Assembly: GCA_027037535.1 (NCBI GenBank)
Contig: JALVZQ010000005.1
Span: forward strand, 124,001-188,000
DNA length: 64,000 bases
From: Acidilobaceae archaeon
GTDB lineage: Archaea; Thermoproteota; Thermoprotei_A; Sulfolobales; Acidilobaceae
Reading direction: 5' to 3'
This document shows, piece after piece, positions 18,115-27,827 of this stretch. Under the pieces are notes generated by a model. The model was not told the origin of the DNA. It searched no databases and saw only the letters and a program-made list of their open reading frames with translations. The position numbers were made by a program, and so were the translations under genes. Every line of letters begins with the position of its first letter. Positions within the stretch are counted from its first letter, which is position 1.

Positions 18115-18708
18115 GTGGCATGTCCTTATGCCAAGAGCATTAAAGGTACAATCGCGTACTGTGAACTTATAAGGAAAAAAGTTAGTACATTACGCTTCCC
18201 CTGTAAAGGTAACTACAAGAGATGCCCCATCTATGCTAGGTATACTGCTCGGAGACGTGAAGCACCCGCACCCCAACCCAGCGTAGAAACTCCCACGGAA
18301 AAAACAATAGAAGCTGAAGCCCAACCTGCCAAGCAGGGATTCAGGGTCAAGCCAAGCGAGGCACTCTGCGATAGTTTAATCCTTGCAGCCCTTCTCACCA
18401 GTGGAAGCGCATCGGAAACATTTAGAGGAACCTTAAGTGATCTTGTAAAATGGCTAGAGAACGAGAAAGGAGAATCCGATTATCTCAACTTCCTAGTAGG
18501 TACAGTTGACACTTATTCTTTCAGAGGATTATACCGCAAGCTAACTCTCACCTACATGTTTGAAAAGTCAGGAAAACAGTATTGTGGAGAAGAGGCGTCC
18601 AAACTCTTTTTCCAGCTTAGCAGTTCCTCGATAGACATAATGATCTATAATATTGAGTGGGAAAGTATACCTTTATGGAAAGACTTGATACTCAAGGAAC
18701 TCGAATAA
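18115..18708 (+). CDS. Hypothetical protein with N-terminal four-cysteine cluster
   Basis: 197 residues from a GTG start with GAGGTG upstream. The N-terminus holds four cysteines at positions 3, 16, 30 and 37 (CP..C..C..CP), suitable for a zinc ion or an iron-sulfur cluster. A Pro/Glu/Ala-rich linker (about 48-78) leads to a helical C-terminal domain with two further cysteines. No family was recognised. Just before the start is the perfect hairpin CCGCG-TTA-CGCGG (18088-18100), which could sit in the 5' leader. Confidence 0.6.
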   Translation: MACPYAKSIKGTIAYCELIRKKVSTLRFPCKGNYKRCPIYARYTARRREAPAPQPSVETPTEKTIEAEAQPAKQGFRVKPSEALCDSLILAALLTSGSASETFRGTLSDLVKWLENEKGESDYLNFLVGTVDTYSFRGLYRKLTLTYMFEKSGKQYCGEEASKLFFQLSSSSIDIMIYNIEWESIPLWKDLILKELE

Positions 18709-18832
18709 ATATTCACAATATATTTATTATAGTTTAGTTTTCTACAGATTTAACTATTCGGTATAACGGTTGAATACATAAAATGTATAAGCCCATATGT
18801 AATGACTTGGATTGTATGGAGGTGCGTGGCTA

Positions 18833-19738
18833 ATGCTTCCGTCAACCCTGATATTCACAGTGGTTTCTCCTATACTAATTATGACAGCGATCGTGATAAT
18901 GGCCATAGGCCTCATGTACAGAATAAAAGAACAAATCATTGGAAGTATCGGATATCTGTTTCTGGGGCTCTCGTTTGTTACAGGTTTACTAGCACTCAAT
19001 AAGATTGACGAGACACTAATAATAGAGTACGGATGGAAATACCAATATGTGAAACTCCTAGAAGCAGGAATAATAAACCCGTTTAAAGGACCAATATCCC
19101 CTAGCTATGTACAAATCGGCAGTTGGAGCAATGCTGTCGGGCTCTTCACTCTTACTTCTATCTTCCTTGTACTAGGAGCTGCCATACTGTCATATATAGG
19201 AGTGCTAATGATCGGCTTCGATAGTAAAAAAGCAGTTGTTGCCTCTGTTATTGTTATTATCATTGGAGGAGCAGGAATCTATTATTTAAACAAGGCGGTG
19301 AACGTATTAGTTTTTAACGAGGACATAGTTAGCAGCCTCGCATATAGAGACCTAGGAAGTGTGTTAAGAGGAGCAAGCATAATTATAGCATTTGCCATTA
19401 TAACAATAGGCGCAGGTAGCATATACCTGGAGACAAAAACCCGTGATTATCTGTTATACGCAGTGTCTTCTCTGTTCGGCGGCATAGGCTGGAGTATATT
19501 CTCCGCAAGCTGGACTACGCACTTCGAAAAGCTTAGCATATTCCAGTTTATATCTACTGGACAGGTTACAACCCCGGTCACCCTATATATCGTTGCTGCA
19601 TTCTTTATCGTTATCGGATCCATTGGACTGCTACTTGCCAGCATAATAGAGATCGTGGCAAGTACTATGGCTGGTGTCGAGGGAGAAGAAGTCCTTGAAG
19701 CAACTGAGCTAGAGGAAGTCGAGATAGAAGAGGCTTAG
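18833..19738 (+). CDS. Polytopic membrane protein, unknown function
   Basis: 301 residues from MLPSTLIF, chosen because GGAGGTG lies eight bases upstream (a TTG 21 bases earlier would swallow the site). About eight transmembrane segments are visible, separated by an extracytoplasmic loop around residues 65-95. The C-terminal tail is strongly acidic (EVLEATELEEVEIEEA). No transporter or enzyme motif was recognised. The TATA-rich upstream region indicates its own promoter. Confidence 0.6.
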   Translation: MLPSTLIFTVVSPILIMTAIVIMAIGLMYRIKEQIIGSIGYLFLGLSFVTGLLALNKIDETLIIEYGWKYQYVKLLEAGIINPFKGPISPSYVQIGSWSNAVGLFTLTSIFLVLGAAILSYIGVLMIGFDSKKAVVASVIVIIIGGAGIYYLNKAVNVLVFNEDIVSSLAYRDLGSVLRGASIIIAFAIITIGAGSIYLETKTRDYLLYAVSSLFGGIGWSIFSASWTTHFEKLSIFQFISTGQVTTPVTLYIVAAFFIVIGSIGLLLASIIEIVASTMAGVEGEEVLEATELEEVEIEEA

Positions 19739-19873
19739 GTTTAAATAGTGTCTTTTTCCTAGCAAATATATACCGTTTTTAGGGCTCATGGTCTTTTCCC
19801 TGTGGCTATATATTCTACAATACGACTAAGAACGACTGTAGCTAGAAATCGTTGTAAAGGAGGAGAATGGAAA

Positions 19874-21073
19874 ATGGTATTCCCATTCCAGAGTGTGCAA
19901 GACTTCCAAATAAAAATAGACGATGAACACGAGCTCTTCAGGAAAGCAGTAAGAGAAGTAATAGAGGCAAAAGTGCTTCCAAAGTGGCAGGAAATAGAGA
20001 AAACAAACGAGATACCACAAGAAATCTTTGAAGAGTTTGCACGACAAGGATTCTTCGGAGTCGGAATACCCGAAGAATACGGTGGCCAGGGAGGAGGACA
20101 ACTACTACAAGCAATACTAACGGAGGAAGTAGCAAGAGCAGTTCCAAGCCTAGCGGTCGCTATTGGAGTAAACCACCTATTCGGCATCCCGATACTAAAG
20201 TTCGGAACAGAGGAGCAGAAGAAGAAATACATAGTCCCAATCGCCGAGGGCAGAGCCTTCGGAGCACACGCCAACACTGAGCCAGGAGCAGGAAGCGACG
20301 TCGCAGGCATACAGACCAAGGCAAAGAAAGAAAACGACCACTACATTATCACTGGCAGAAAGATATTCATTAGCGGAGCAGAAAAAGCAGACTTCTTCGT
20401 AGTATCAGCCAGAACAAGCCCACCGAAACCAGACAAGCGCTGGTGGGGAATAAGCGTATTCGTAATAGAAAAAGACACTCCCGGACTAAAGATCGGCCAG
20501 AGATTCAACGTAATAGGAATGAGAGGAGAACAGCCATACGAAGTAATCCTAGACGAGGTAAAAGTACCAGCTGAAAACCTAGTAGGCCCAGAAAACGAAG
20601 GATTCAAAGTAATAGTAACAACCTATGACTATACGAGAATAGGCATAGCCGCACAAGCAGTCGGTATAGCGCAGGCAACATTCGAAGCAGCAGTAAACTA
20701 CGCTCTACAGAGAGAAGCCTTCGGAAAGAGGCTAATAGAATTCGAAATGATAATACAGAAACTCGCCGATATGTACATGAAACTAGAAGCAGCAAGACTC
20801 CTAACATACTGGGCAGCCACACTAGCCGATGAGGGCCGCAGAGAATTCGTGATCGCAAGTAGCTTAGCTAAGGCATTCGCAACCGAATCAGCAGAATGGA
20901 TCGCGAGACAAGCAATACAGATACATGGCGGAATAGGAGTAGACGAGGAGACCGGAGTAGCCCGCTACCTAAGAGACGCAGTAATAACAACAATCTACGA
21001 AGGAACAAACGAAATACAGAGACTAACTATAGTCAGACAGCTCGTGAGACAACTCTTCGGCCTAAAGATATAA
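19874..21073 (+). CDS. Acyl-CoA dehydrogenase
   Basis: 399 residues from MVFPFQSVQ, with GGAGGAG nine bases upstream. FAD-enzyme motifs are AHANTEPGAGSDVAGI, KIFISGAEKADFFVV and the C-terminal ALQREAFGKRLIEFEMIQ-like helices, ending with IYEGTNEIQRLTIVRQL, which supplies the catalytic glutamate of the YEG motif. The enzyme introduces the alpha-beta double bond in acyl-CoA thioesters. No electron-transfer flavoprotein or other beta-oxidation gene lies nearby, so the substrate and electron acceptor are unknown. Confidence 0.93.
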   Translation: MVFPFQSVQDFQIKIDDEHELFRKAVREVIEAKVLPKWQEIEKTNEIPQEIFEEFARQGFFGVGIPEEYGGQGGGQLLQAILTEEVARAVPSLAVAIGVNHLFGIPILKFGTEEQKKKYIVPIAEGRAFGAHANTEPGAGSDVAGIQTKAKKENDHYIITGRKIFISGAEKADFFVVSARTSPPKPDKRWWGISVFVIEKDTPGLKIGQRFNVIGMRGEQPYEVILDEVKVPAENLVGPENEGFKVIVTTYDYTRIGIAAQAVGIAQATFEAAVNYALQREAFGKRLIEFEMIIQKLADMYMKLEAARLLTYWAATLADEGRREFVIASSLAKAFATESAEWIARQAIQIHGGIGVDEETGVARYLRDAVITTIYEGTNEIQRLTIVRQLVRQLFGLKI

Positions 21074-21173
21074 TTCGGAACAACGAGAACCTATTACAGA
21101 ATTTTTCCCCTTTACTCTTAGACGATATCAAAATATCTTTGGATAAGTATCAAAATATAATGGGTGTACGAAA

Positions 21174-21392
21174 GTGTTTACCATATCATTCATATTTCTG
21201 CTAGGATTCCTAGTAGGATTCCTTCTCACATATAATAAGAGGAGTCTGCCTGAAGCAATTATATGGGGATTACTGACAGGCATAGCATTTGATATAATAC
21301 TAGTCGTAATCAAGGTCCTAATATATGTAGTTCTGGTCCTTTTAGCTATTGCAATAATTGCTTCGCTGCTCAGAATATCCAAAGAGCGATAA
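21174..21392 (+). CDS. Small two-helix membrane protein
   Basis: 72 residues from GTG, with two or three hydrophobic helices (about 3-20, 27-45 and 47-65) and a basic end LLRISKER. The glycine-rich first helix and a positively charged loop (TYNKRSL) suggest a small integral membrane protein. It is preceded by an AT-rich promoter-like region. No function can be inferred. Confidence 0.5.
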   Translation: MFTISFIFLLGFLVGFLLTYNKRSLPEAIIWGLLTGIAFDIILVVIKVLIYVVLVLLAIAIIASLLRISKER

Positions 21393-21484
21393 TCTAGAGG
21401 AAAATATGCTATTGCACAATAAAGCTAATTCTTTATATAATTTAGTTATTAAAAAATAATTAATATAGGTTTAAAGAGCTTGCA

Positions 21485-23692
21485 TTAAGCCAGGCCCTTT
21501 CTAGCCAGCAGATAAGTTATTATTGAGAGTACATATGTCGCTATCACTAAGTATAGATTCGTTGTCACCGCTAGTATTCCTACCACGGATAATAATACTC
21601 TCAGCCAAGTCCTTCTAATATGGCCTCCTAGATAGCCTGCGAATCCGGCGCTTGCAGAGACTATTACCCCTATCGTTGCTATGATTGCATAGATAAGCTG
21701 TCCTACAGTTGCTTCTCCTTCCATTATTGGTATTATGAGCATAGCCGGGTTAACCGCGAATATGAATGGCAGAACATATTTGGCGAAGGCCATCCTAGTA
21801 GCGTTAACCGCGGTCTTCCAGAAGTCGGCTCTGGCCACTGTTGCACCGGCGAAAGCGGCTAGAGCTACAGGCGGTGTTACGTCGGCTAGTATACCATAGT
21901 AGAATACGAACATGTTCGCGGCTAGTAGAGCCGCTGCCGCGGGTATTCCTAGCATTGTCTGTGCAGCCGTCATAATTGCTGTAGCGCTTATTAGGCTTGT
22001 TATAACGTAGTTTGCCGTAGTAGGTACTCCCATTCCTACAAGTATGCTTATTAGTCCGGCGAATATGAGTAGGAGATAGATATTGTTGTGTGCTATTGCT
22101 ATTAGTGTCTCTCCTAGCCTAGTGCTTAGACCTGTTAACGTTAGACTTCCTTGAATTACACCTGCCATGGCTGCAGCCATGAATACAGGGATGCTATTTC
22201 TTACAGCTTGTTCTATGCTTCTTATTATTACTTGTGAGAATGGTCTTAGTGCTGGAAGTAGATAAAGCACGAATGTCAGAAGTAGTAGTGATATTCCGCC
22301 GAAATATGCTGTGGCTAAACTGTTTAGTCCAACTAGGTATCCTATAACGTATAATGCTATGCCTGTTATGGTATATGTTATTTTTGTTGATAGCTTTAGG
22401 TAGTCGGTAGCCCATACTGCTGCTATTAGTGCTAGGCTTAGGCTTGCTACAACTGCGTGTTGGGGTGGGAGTCTTATAACGAGGAGATAGACTATTAGGG
22501 CTACTGGAGATAGGAGATATAGTTTTTTGAGCATTGGTTTGACGTCTGGAACCTCTGTTAGTCCTTTCAGGCTTCTTCGTTTTGCTTCGAGGTCTACGAA
22601 ATAGTATAGGCTTGCGAAGTAGATGAATGCTGGAAGAAAGCCTGCGATTACTATGTCTCCATATGGTCTGCCTAGATAGCTTGCCATTATGAACGCTGCA
22701 GCCCCCATTATAGGAGGCATTATTTGTCCTCCAGTGCTTGCACTTGCTTCTACTGCTCCTGCGACTTCTGGTGGGAATCCGCTCTTCTTCATTAGAGGTA
22801 TTGTGAATACTCCTGTTGTGAATACATTTGCAACACTGCTTCCTGATAGCATTCCCATGAATCCGCTGCTAACGATTGATACCTTTGCGGGTCCTCCTGG
22901 CTTTTTACCGAATAGGCCTAGCATTAGCCTAGTTATGTAGTTTCCTATTCCTATTTGTTCGAGGAAGTTGCCGAAGAATAGGAATGCGAACACGTACATC
23001 GCCATGACTGTGTATGGTATGTTGAATAGTCCTTCTCTTGCATAGAACATGTCTGTTGCCCATTTCAGAGCATCAAATTTGTAGAAGTCTAGGTAGTATA
23101 GTAGGAAGACTATCATCACGAATATCATCCACGGACCTACTGCTCTTCTAGTTACCTCAATTACCATGATAAAGCCGATAATAGCCATGATTATCGATAT
23201 TCCTGTTAGGTTTTCGGGGATACTTCCCTCATTCGCGACAACATATGGTTGAAGCCATGCATTATATGCAATAGCAATGAATCCTATGACTGCGAGTATA
23301 TAGTCATATACAGGTATTTTGTCCACGTATTTTTTCATAAACTCTCTTAACTGTTCTTCGGTTGCCTTCGTCGGCGGTCTCTTGGCTGGATATATCAAGA
23401 ATCCTACTGCGACAAGTATCGCCATAACCAGTATCAGTGAAACGTTCAAGTCTAGGTAGAGATGTTTATTTATGAATTCTCCTAATGATACGAGACCTAT
23501 ACCCTCTATGAAATTAACTAGTGTTCCGTGGAAATTCATAATATAGAATATCTCTAAGAATGCCATGAATATTGCCATGGCTAAAACTATTAAGTGTACT
23601 TTTCCTTTGCGGGCTCTCCTAGCCATGACAGTGAATACAGAAATGTGCTCGGGTAACTCCTCCTCTTCCTCCATGACATTATCAGTAGCCAT
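21485..23692 (-). CDS. TRAP transporter permease, fused 4TM/12TM (DctQM)
   Basis: 735-residue fused small and large TRAP permease with about 16-18 transmembrane segments. Large-subunit features include VEVTRRAVGPWMIFVMI, GGPAKVSIVSSGFMGMLSGSSVANVFTTGVFTIPLMKKSGF, SASTGGQIMPPIMGAAAF and LVGMGVPTTANYVI, all typical of the DctM-like family found with TAXI-type binding proteins. No binding-protein gene lies next to it; the neighbour at 23915 is not one. The substrate is probably a small organic acid. Confidence 0.9.
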   Translation of the reverse strand: MATDNVMEEEEELPEHISVFTVMARRARKGKVHLIVLAMAIFMAFLEIFYIMNFHGTLVNFIEGIGLVSLGEFINKHLYLDLNVSLILVMAILVAVGFLIYPAKRPPTKATEEQLREFMKKYVDKIPVYDYILAVIGFIAIAYNAWLQPYVVANEGSIPENLTGISIIMAIIGFIMVIEVTRRAVGPWMIFVMIVFLLYYLDFYKFDALKWATDMFYAREGLFNIPYTVMAMYVFAFLFFGNFLEQIGIGNYITRLMLGLFGKKPGGPAKVSIVSSGFMGMLSGSSVANVFTTGVFTIPLMKKSGFPPEVAGAVEASASTGGQIMPPIMGAAAFIMASYLGRPYGDIVIAGFLPAFIYFASLYYFVDLEAKRRSLKGLTEVPDVKPMLKKLYLLSPVALIVYLLVIRLPPQHAVVASLSLALIAAVWATDYLKLSTKITYTITGIALYVIGYLVGLNSLATAYFGGISLLLLTFVLYLLPALRPFSQVIIRSIEQAVRNSIPVFMAAAMAGVIQGSLTLTGLSTRLGETLIAIAHNNIYLLLIFAGLISILVGMGVPTTANYVITSLISATAIMTAAQTMLGIPAAAALLAANMFVFYYGILADVTPPVALAAFAGATVARADFWKTAVNATRMAFAKYVLPFIFAVNPAMLIIPIMEGEATVGQLIYAIIATIGVIVSASAGFAGYLGGHIRRTWLRVLLSVVGILAVTTNLYLVIATYVLSIITYLLARKGLA

Positions 23693-23914
23693 ACCATATC
23701 CACCTACTCCGACCTATCTAGGTACGTTTCAGTCAAGGTGATTTTCATAAGGCAGGTTACACGAATGCTTCAAGTGGTTATTGAAACAGGTTCTTTAAAT
23801 ATCTTAATTTGAAACTGCTTTATATTAGTAGCAGATACTGAGAACCCATAGATATAGTCTAGAAACAATTATCGGTTTCCAATGGAATATAGGAGTTGAG
23901 GGGCATCCGAGGAA

Positions 23915-25246
23915 ATGAAGAAAAATATAAGTCTAATAATTATCCTACTATTATCTCTGAGTATTGCCTCACAAACAACTTTAATTGCCGACTCCCAATA
24001 TTCTCCTGTGAGTGACCTCCAATTTCCATCAATAGGCGGTATTATATCGACCATGCTTACTCCAAGTAACTATAGCGTTACATTGTACGCTGAGAATAGC
24101 TGTATAAAGACTGTGATTAGGCTCGGAATTAATCCATTCCTATTGTCAATACTAAACAATTCTTCTATCTTAGTTACATCCAGTATAGAAAATAATACCC
24201 TAATAGTTGATAGTCGTCTACTACTCAAACATGATTTTATATCAGTTCTATTAAATGACACTAATATAGAATACAATGCTAGCTATGAATTCTCGGCACA
24301 ACCGCGGTACAGAGAGGATGGCGTGATGTTTTTAAGACTCGCAAATTCCTCCTCCCACATCTTGATCGAAGGCCGATATAATATAACAGGCAGCTTGTAC
24401 GACAACGTAATCTTTCAGGGAACACTACATATTACCGGCTACGGTGGATACATTGAAATTGTAGATAAATACTTGTCAAATTCCTCGCAAATAACATTAC
24501 TTGTCGAACAGCTTGAGAATCTCTTTAATGCGAGAATCACTAGGATCGAGACTAGGAAAATTAATAATACGTATTACATTGTATCGATTAACGCGTCATT
24601 GTACGCGCGGCCCACTATACCATTAAATATAGTGGGTGGAACTGGAGAAGAAACACTAAGTCTCTCAGGAAGATCTATAATTATAGATGTTAACGCTAAA
24701 ATATATGGCGAGCTCAGGACCTTCAATGATTATCTGTCAGCTCTTAAATTTAGCGGCCATATGGTTATGCTCTCAGGAACGAGAATACCTAACCTACTGG
24801 GTTTCGAGTACAACAGGAGAGTCGAATCATCGCAGCTGGAAAAACTATTGTTATGTGGAGACAACGAACTATATATTACTAAGAACGGAAGTTATCTCGA
24901 GATACAACTTCCCAGTGTCAGCACCGAAAACCAGTCCTGTAATAATACCGTCAAGTTACTAGCGGATAATCTTCTATCACTGGGATTGCCACGTGATACT
25001 CCGGTTAGTTTAGTGTGTAGAGATTATGGCGTGACACAAAAATATACTCTATCCGAGCTAAATTGTGCCTGCAGCAAAGATTCTACCCTGAAAAACCCAG
25101 GTTTATATACATCTACTAATGACGAGTCTACAAATACCATGACCACTATAACTACTACATCAAGATCAAACAATACCCTTTATGCTGTGATCGGCATTGC
25201 TATCGTTATACTCCTAGGAATATTGTCATTCTATAAGAGACAATGA
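23915..25246 (+). CDS. Secreted, C-terminally anchored surface protein
   Basis: 443 residues. A cleavable-looking signal peptide (MKKNISLIIILLLSLSIASQ) is followed by a long beta-rich exodomain with many N-glycosylation sequons. Near the end is a Thr/Ser/Asn-rich linker (about 395-420), and a C-terminal membrane helix with LYAVIGIAIVILLGILSFY ends in a basic tail. This is the usual plan of an archaeal envelope protein. No enzyme domain was recognised. It is divergent from the TRAP permease gene. Confidence 0.7.
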   Translation: MKKNISLIIILLLSLSIASQTTLIADSQYSPVSDLQFPSIGGIISTMLTPSNYSVTLYAENSCIKTVIRLGINPFLLSILNNSSILVTSSIENNTLIVDSRLLLKHDFISVLLNDTNIEYNASYEFSAQPRYREDGVMFLRLANSSSHILIEGRYNITGSLYDNVIFQGTLHITGYGGYIEIVDKYLSNSSQITLLVEQLENLFNARITRIETRKINNTYYIVSINASLYARPTIPLNIVGGTGEETLSLSGRSIIIDVNAKIYGELRTFNDYLSALKFSGHMVMLSGTRIPNLLGFEYNRRVESSQLEKLLLCGDNELYITKNGSYLEIQLPSVSTENQSCNNTVKLLADNLLSLGLPRDTPVSLVCRDYGVTQKYTLSELNCACSKDSTLKNPGLYTSTNDESTNTMTTITTTSRSNNTLYAVIGIAIVILLGILSFYKRQ

Positions 25247-25310
25247 TCACATTATAACATAATTGTAATCCTAGTTAAAGATACCTTTTTCCCAACTCTG
25301 TATGCCATGT

Positions 25311-25478
25311 CTATGAACATGCATTCAAATATACGAGCTGTCCTCGATGTTTGTTTTCCCGGATTCGCTCTTTTGACTCATATAGTTTATCTATTACTTC
25401 TCTGAGACTAGAGGCCGAATCACTATGTTCCTTAAAAACGTAAGTCAGAGCATGCTTTCTGCATAGTTTACTATCCAT
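25311..25478 (-). CDS. Small charged protein (55 residues)
   Basis: A short frame starting MDSKLCRKHALTYVFKEHSD and continuing SASSLREVIDKLYESKERIRENKHR to LNACS. It has a GAGGT ribosome-binding site eight bases before the ATG, and the composition is that of a folded helical, Lys/Glu-rich protein with two cysteines. It sits in an otherwise empty 690-base interval. The ribosome-binding site and composition make it more likely real than chance, but no family was recognised. Confidence 0.4.
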   Translation of the reverse strand: MDSKLCRKHALTYVFKEHSDSASSLREVIDKLYESKERIRENKHRGQLVYLNACS

Positions 25479-25937
25479 AGTTTAGACCTCTTTCAAATTT
25501 CCCCGTGATATACTGTTATGACCCTAGGCAGGGAAATGCGACCGTTAGTCATAACATTATAGACCCCCGGGTAGGCTGTTGAAATTATACAGCAAGATAG
25601 AATATCTCGGGAGTTCTCCTTCCAAAAGCATCTATTAGGTTTCAATATGAGTCTATCTTGCTCCTTATATTTCTATTCCTATTGTGGAATCTTGATTTGC
25701 TGTTTCTTGTGCTAGTTTTGTAAACTTGTATCCTGTGTTTAAAGCGATAATAGAGAAGTCTTTACCACTGCTAGTTAGATAATTATACTCTTACACTATA
25801 TAGTACTTTAATCTCCCTGGACTTAAAGATCCTGTAGATTGTTCCTCGAGTAACGTGTACTTCGAGTATTTTTATCTCCCTGTATGTTCCGAGTCCTTGG
25901 AAGAGTTTGTGTTATCGTGAGCCCTATGAGGGCTGCC
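25479..25937. other. Gene-poor spacer with inverted repeat and a relic frame
   Basis: About 460 bases without a complete gene. It contains the perfect 8-bp inverted repeat GTTATGAC/GTCATAAC (25515-25522 and 25548-25555) with a 25-base loop, an AT-rich middle and a start-less protein-like frame at 25783-25911 described separately. The region may be the remains of a deleted gene. Confidence 0.4.
25783..25911 (-). pseudogene. Start-less 42-codon protein-like remnant
   Basis: Between two stops the minus strand reads HKLFQGLGTYREIKILEVHV and then TRGTIYRIFKSREIKVLYSVRV. There is no start codon. The pattern of a glycine loop, a strand, G-x-x-YRIF and a strand loosely recalls the core of RelE/HigB-type toxins. 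The similarity is too short to be certain. It lies just downstream of the YkoE-like gene. Confidence 0.25.
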
Positions 25938-26501
25938 TTATGCTACCGCCTTTACAACTCTAGCCACGATATATCCATATATTGCACCGCTTACCAATGC
26001 GGCAATTATCCAGACTAATACTACACCGGTCGTAGCAATAGCATCGAATAGTATAGCGTCTAAAGCAACGGCTGCCGGTCCCGCAGCTGCCCCTGCGAGT
26101 GCAGCTACTTTTTCATCATATCTTCTCCATCCTGTAACAGCATAGATTATCTCGCTCATCATTCCCTGGACTATTCCGTATATGAGGTTTGTGAATCCTC
26201 CTGCAGTCGGTATAAAGGACTCGATCAATGCTCCAAGAGTTTCGCCGAGAAACCCGGAAAACGGCTTTTTTATTAGGGTAGCAGCAAAGGGTGCTCCTAT
26301 AAACCATAACCCATACGAGATCACTCTCGCAAAGATTGGTCCGCCTATGGCTTTTGCGGCATCATACACGTACCATGCGGCATAGAATATTATTGCCGAG
26401 ATAACTGCTACAACCGCGAGATATGCGAAGTCTATCGGTGTCCAACTTCTAGAAGAACCAGCTCCTCTATATTCTCTAATGAGCGATTTATCTCCGCTCA
26501 T
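25938..26501 (-). CDS. YkoE-like ECF transporter substrate-binding (S) component
   Basis: 187 residues from MSGDKSLIREYRG, chosen because GGTGA precedes it at the right distance (an upstream Met would add 14 residues). About five to six membrane helices are present. LWFIGAPFAATLIKKPFSGFLGETLGALIE followed by YGIVQGMMSEIIYAVTGWRRY matches the YkoE family of S components, thought to bind thiamine or its pyrimidine precursor. The ATPase and T components are not in this window. Confidence 0.75.
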   Translation of the reverse strand: MSGDKSLIREYRGAGSSRSWTPIDFAYLAVVAVISAIIFYAAWYVYDAAKAIGGPIFARVISYGLWFIGAPFAATLIKKPFSGFLGETLGALIESFIPTAGGFTNLIYGIVQGMMSEIIYAVTGWRRYDEKVAALAGAAAGPAAVALDAILFDAIATTGVVLVWIIAALVSGAIYGYIVARVVKAVA

Positions 26502-26658
26502 TGCTAGTTCACCAATTATACAAGACAACAATCGTTTCCACACTTAAAACATTAGAGTATAATTAGCATGTATTCTCTGCAGAGACAGTGCAGTGCTCCA
26601 ACATATAATCGCGTCATTAACCTGTCATAGAATTATATAATGAATCAAGAAGAATTAG

Positions 26659-26786
26659 TGCCTGGCCCCGGCTTGGGGCCCCTGCAGGGCCTCTCGGACC
26701 CCACTGGGAACCCCAACGCGGCCGGCTTAACTTCCGGGTTCGATACGAGTCCGGGTGTTACCCGGCCGCTATGGCCGGGCCAGGCA
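26659..26786 (-). rRNA. rrf: 5S ribosomal RNA
   Basis: On the minus strand the sequence begins TGCCTGGCCCGGCCATAGCG and contains the near-universal 5S core CCCGGACTCGTATCGAACCC and GGAAGTTAAGCC. The 5' TGCCTGGCC pairs perfectly with the 3' GGCCAGGCA to form helix I. The length of about 128 bases is normal for an archaeal 5S RNA. It stands alone, not linked to 16S or 23S, as in many Crenarchaeota. The ends may be off by one to three bases. Confidence 0.93.
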
Positions 26787-26810
26787 TGTAGATTCATGTT
26801 CTTGAACAGG

Positions 26811-26818
26811 TTTATATT
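26811..26818 (-). promoter_or_regulatory. TATA box of the 5S rRNA gene
   Basis: AATATAAA on the minus strand is centred about 28 bases upstream of the 5' end of the 5S RNA, with a purine-rich BRE-like GAAAAC just before it. The spacing is what an archaeal TBP/TFB promoter requires. Confidence 0.7.
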
Positions 26819-26952
26819 GTTTTCCCCAGCTTAAGCAGTGGGTCTCTAATGGGATCCTCAAGTATTTACTAGGTGTTACGGGGGCTCACTCCCATTACCT
26901 ATATACAGCCTATAATGATATACTCGGAGGCTTTAGGAGGTGCCATATTACA

Positions 26953-27786
26953 ATGGTAGTAGACGTGATAAGAAGAATATTCTCAAAACCAGCGGCAAAG
27001 GACTGGGGCGAAGTATGGGGCGAGGTTGAAGAGCCGGGGGTCCCGAGCTTCCTAGCGCAGGACTCTCCGGCGTTCACGGAGCTTCTTACAAGACTTAAGA
27101 TGAGCCAAGAAGAGCTAGATCGTCTAAAGAGGAAGCTTGTCGATGAACTCCACAGACTAAAGGAGAGTATGATAATAGCGTTAAAGAACAATGACAAAGA
27201 CACTGCTGAGACCATAGCTGCAGATATCGTCCTCAAGAAAAAGGTACTCAAGGGAATAATAGCATATATAAAACTGCTCTCAATCATGGAGAGCAGACTA
27301 GAGACAGCAAGGACCCTCGACAACGTTACTGCCATAGCCAGATACATGGACCCGATACTCAGAGGTCTAGGAGAATACATCGAGAGCGTAAGCCCAGAAT
27401 TTGTAGCCACACTATACTCGACAAGAGACGTCGTATCACAAATCTACAGGAGCACATCAGCCCTAGCAGACACCATGCCTAGCAAGCTAAGCATAACAGA
27501 ATTTGACAGCGAGGTACGAGACCTAATCAAGCAGGCCATGGAAGAGGCCCACATAGAGAGCGAGGCTCTAGTACCCGAGGTCCCGAAAACAATAGATTAT
27601 GAAGAACTGGAAGCGAAGCTAATAGACTACATAAAGGCTAGAAACGGTATCATAAGCTTAAAAGCAGCAGCCAGAGACCTTGGCGTCTCACCAAAGGTTG
27701 TAAAGGAAGTACTCTACAGGCTGGCGTCTAAGGGTATAATAACAGTATCAAAGAATAAGGCTAATGCAGAAGCTACCCCGGCCTAA
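26953..27786 (+). CDS. cdvB: CdvB, ESCRT-III-like cell division protein
   Basis: 277 residues. An N-terminal basic amphipathic stretch leads to the helical ESCRT-III core (about 40-190), followed by a proline-containing LVPEVPKTI segment matching the MIM2 motif that docks onto the MIT domain of CdvC. A C-terminal winged helix (about 205-265, IDYIKARNGIISLKAAARDLGV) would be the CdvA-binding domain of other archaea. GGAGGTG lies upstream of the ATG. It forms an operon with cdvC. No cdvA precedes it; the 5S rRNA gene is there instead. Confidence 0.95.
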   Translation: MVVDVIRRIFSKPAAKDWGEVWGEVEEPGVPSFLAQDSPAFTELLTRLKMSQEELDRLKRKLVDELHRLKESMIIALKNNDKDTAETIAADIVLKKKVLKGIIAYIKLLSIMESRLETARTLDNVTAIARYMDPILRGLGEYIESVSPEFVATLYSTRDVVSQIYRSTSALADTMPSKLSITEFDSEVRDLIKQAMEEAHIESEALVPEVPKTIDYEELEAKLIDYIKARNGIISLKAAARDLGVSPKVVKEVLYRLASKGIITVSKNKANAEATPA

Positions 27787-27827
27787 CACAAAGACAAACA
27801 ATACTAGGCGGGCCGGGGTGAAGAACG

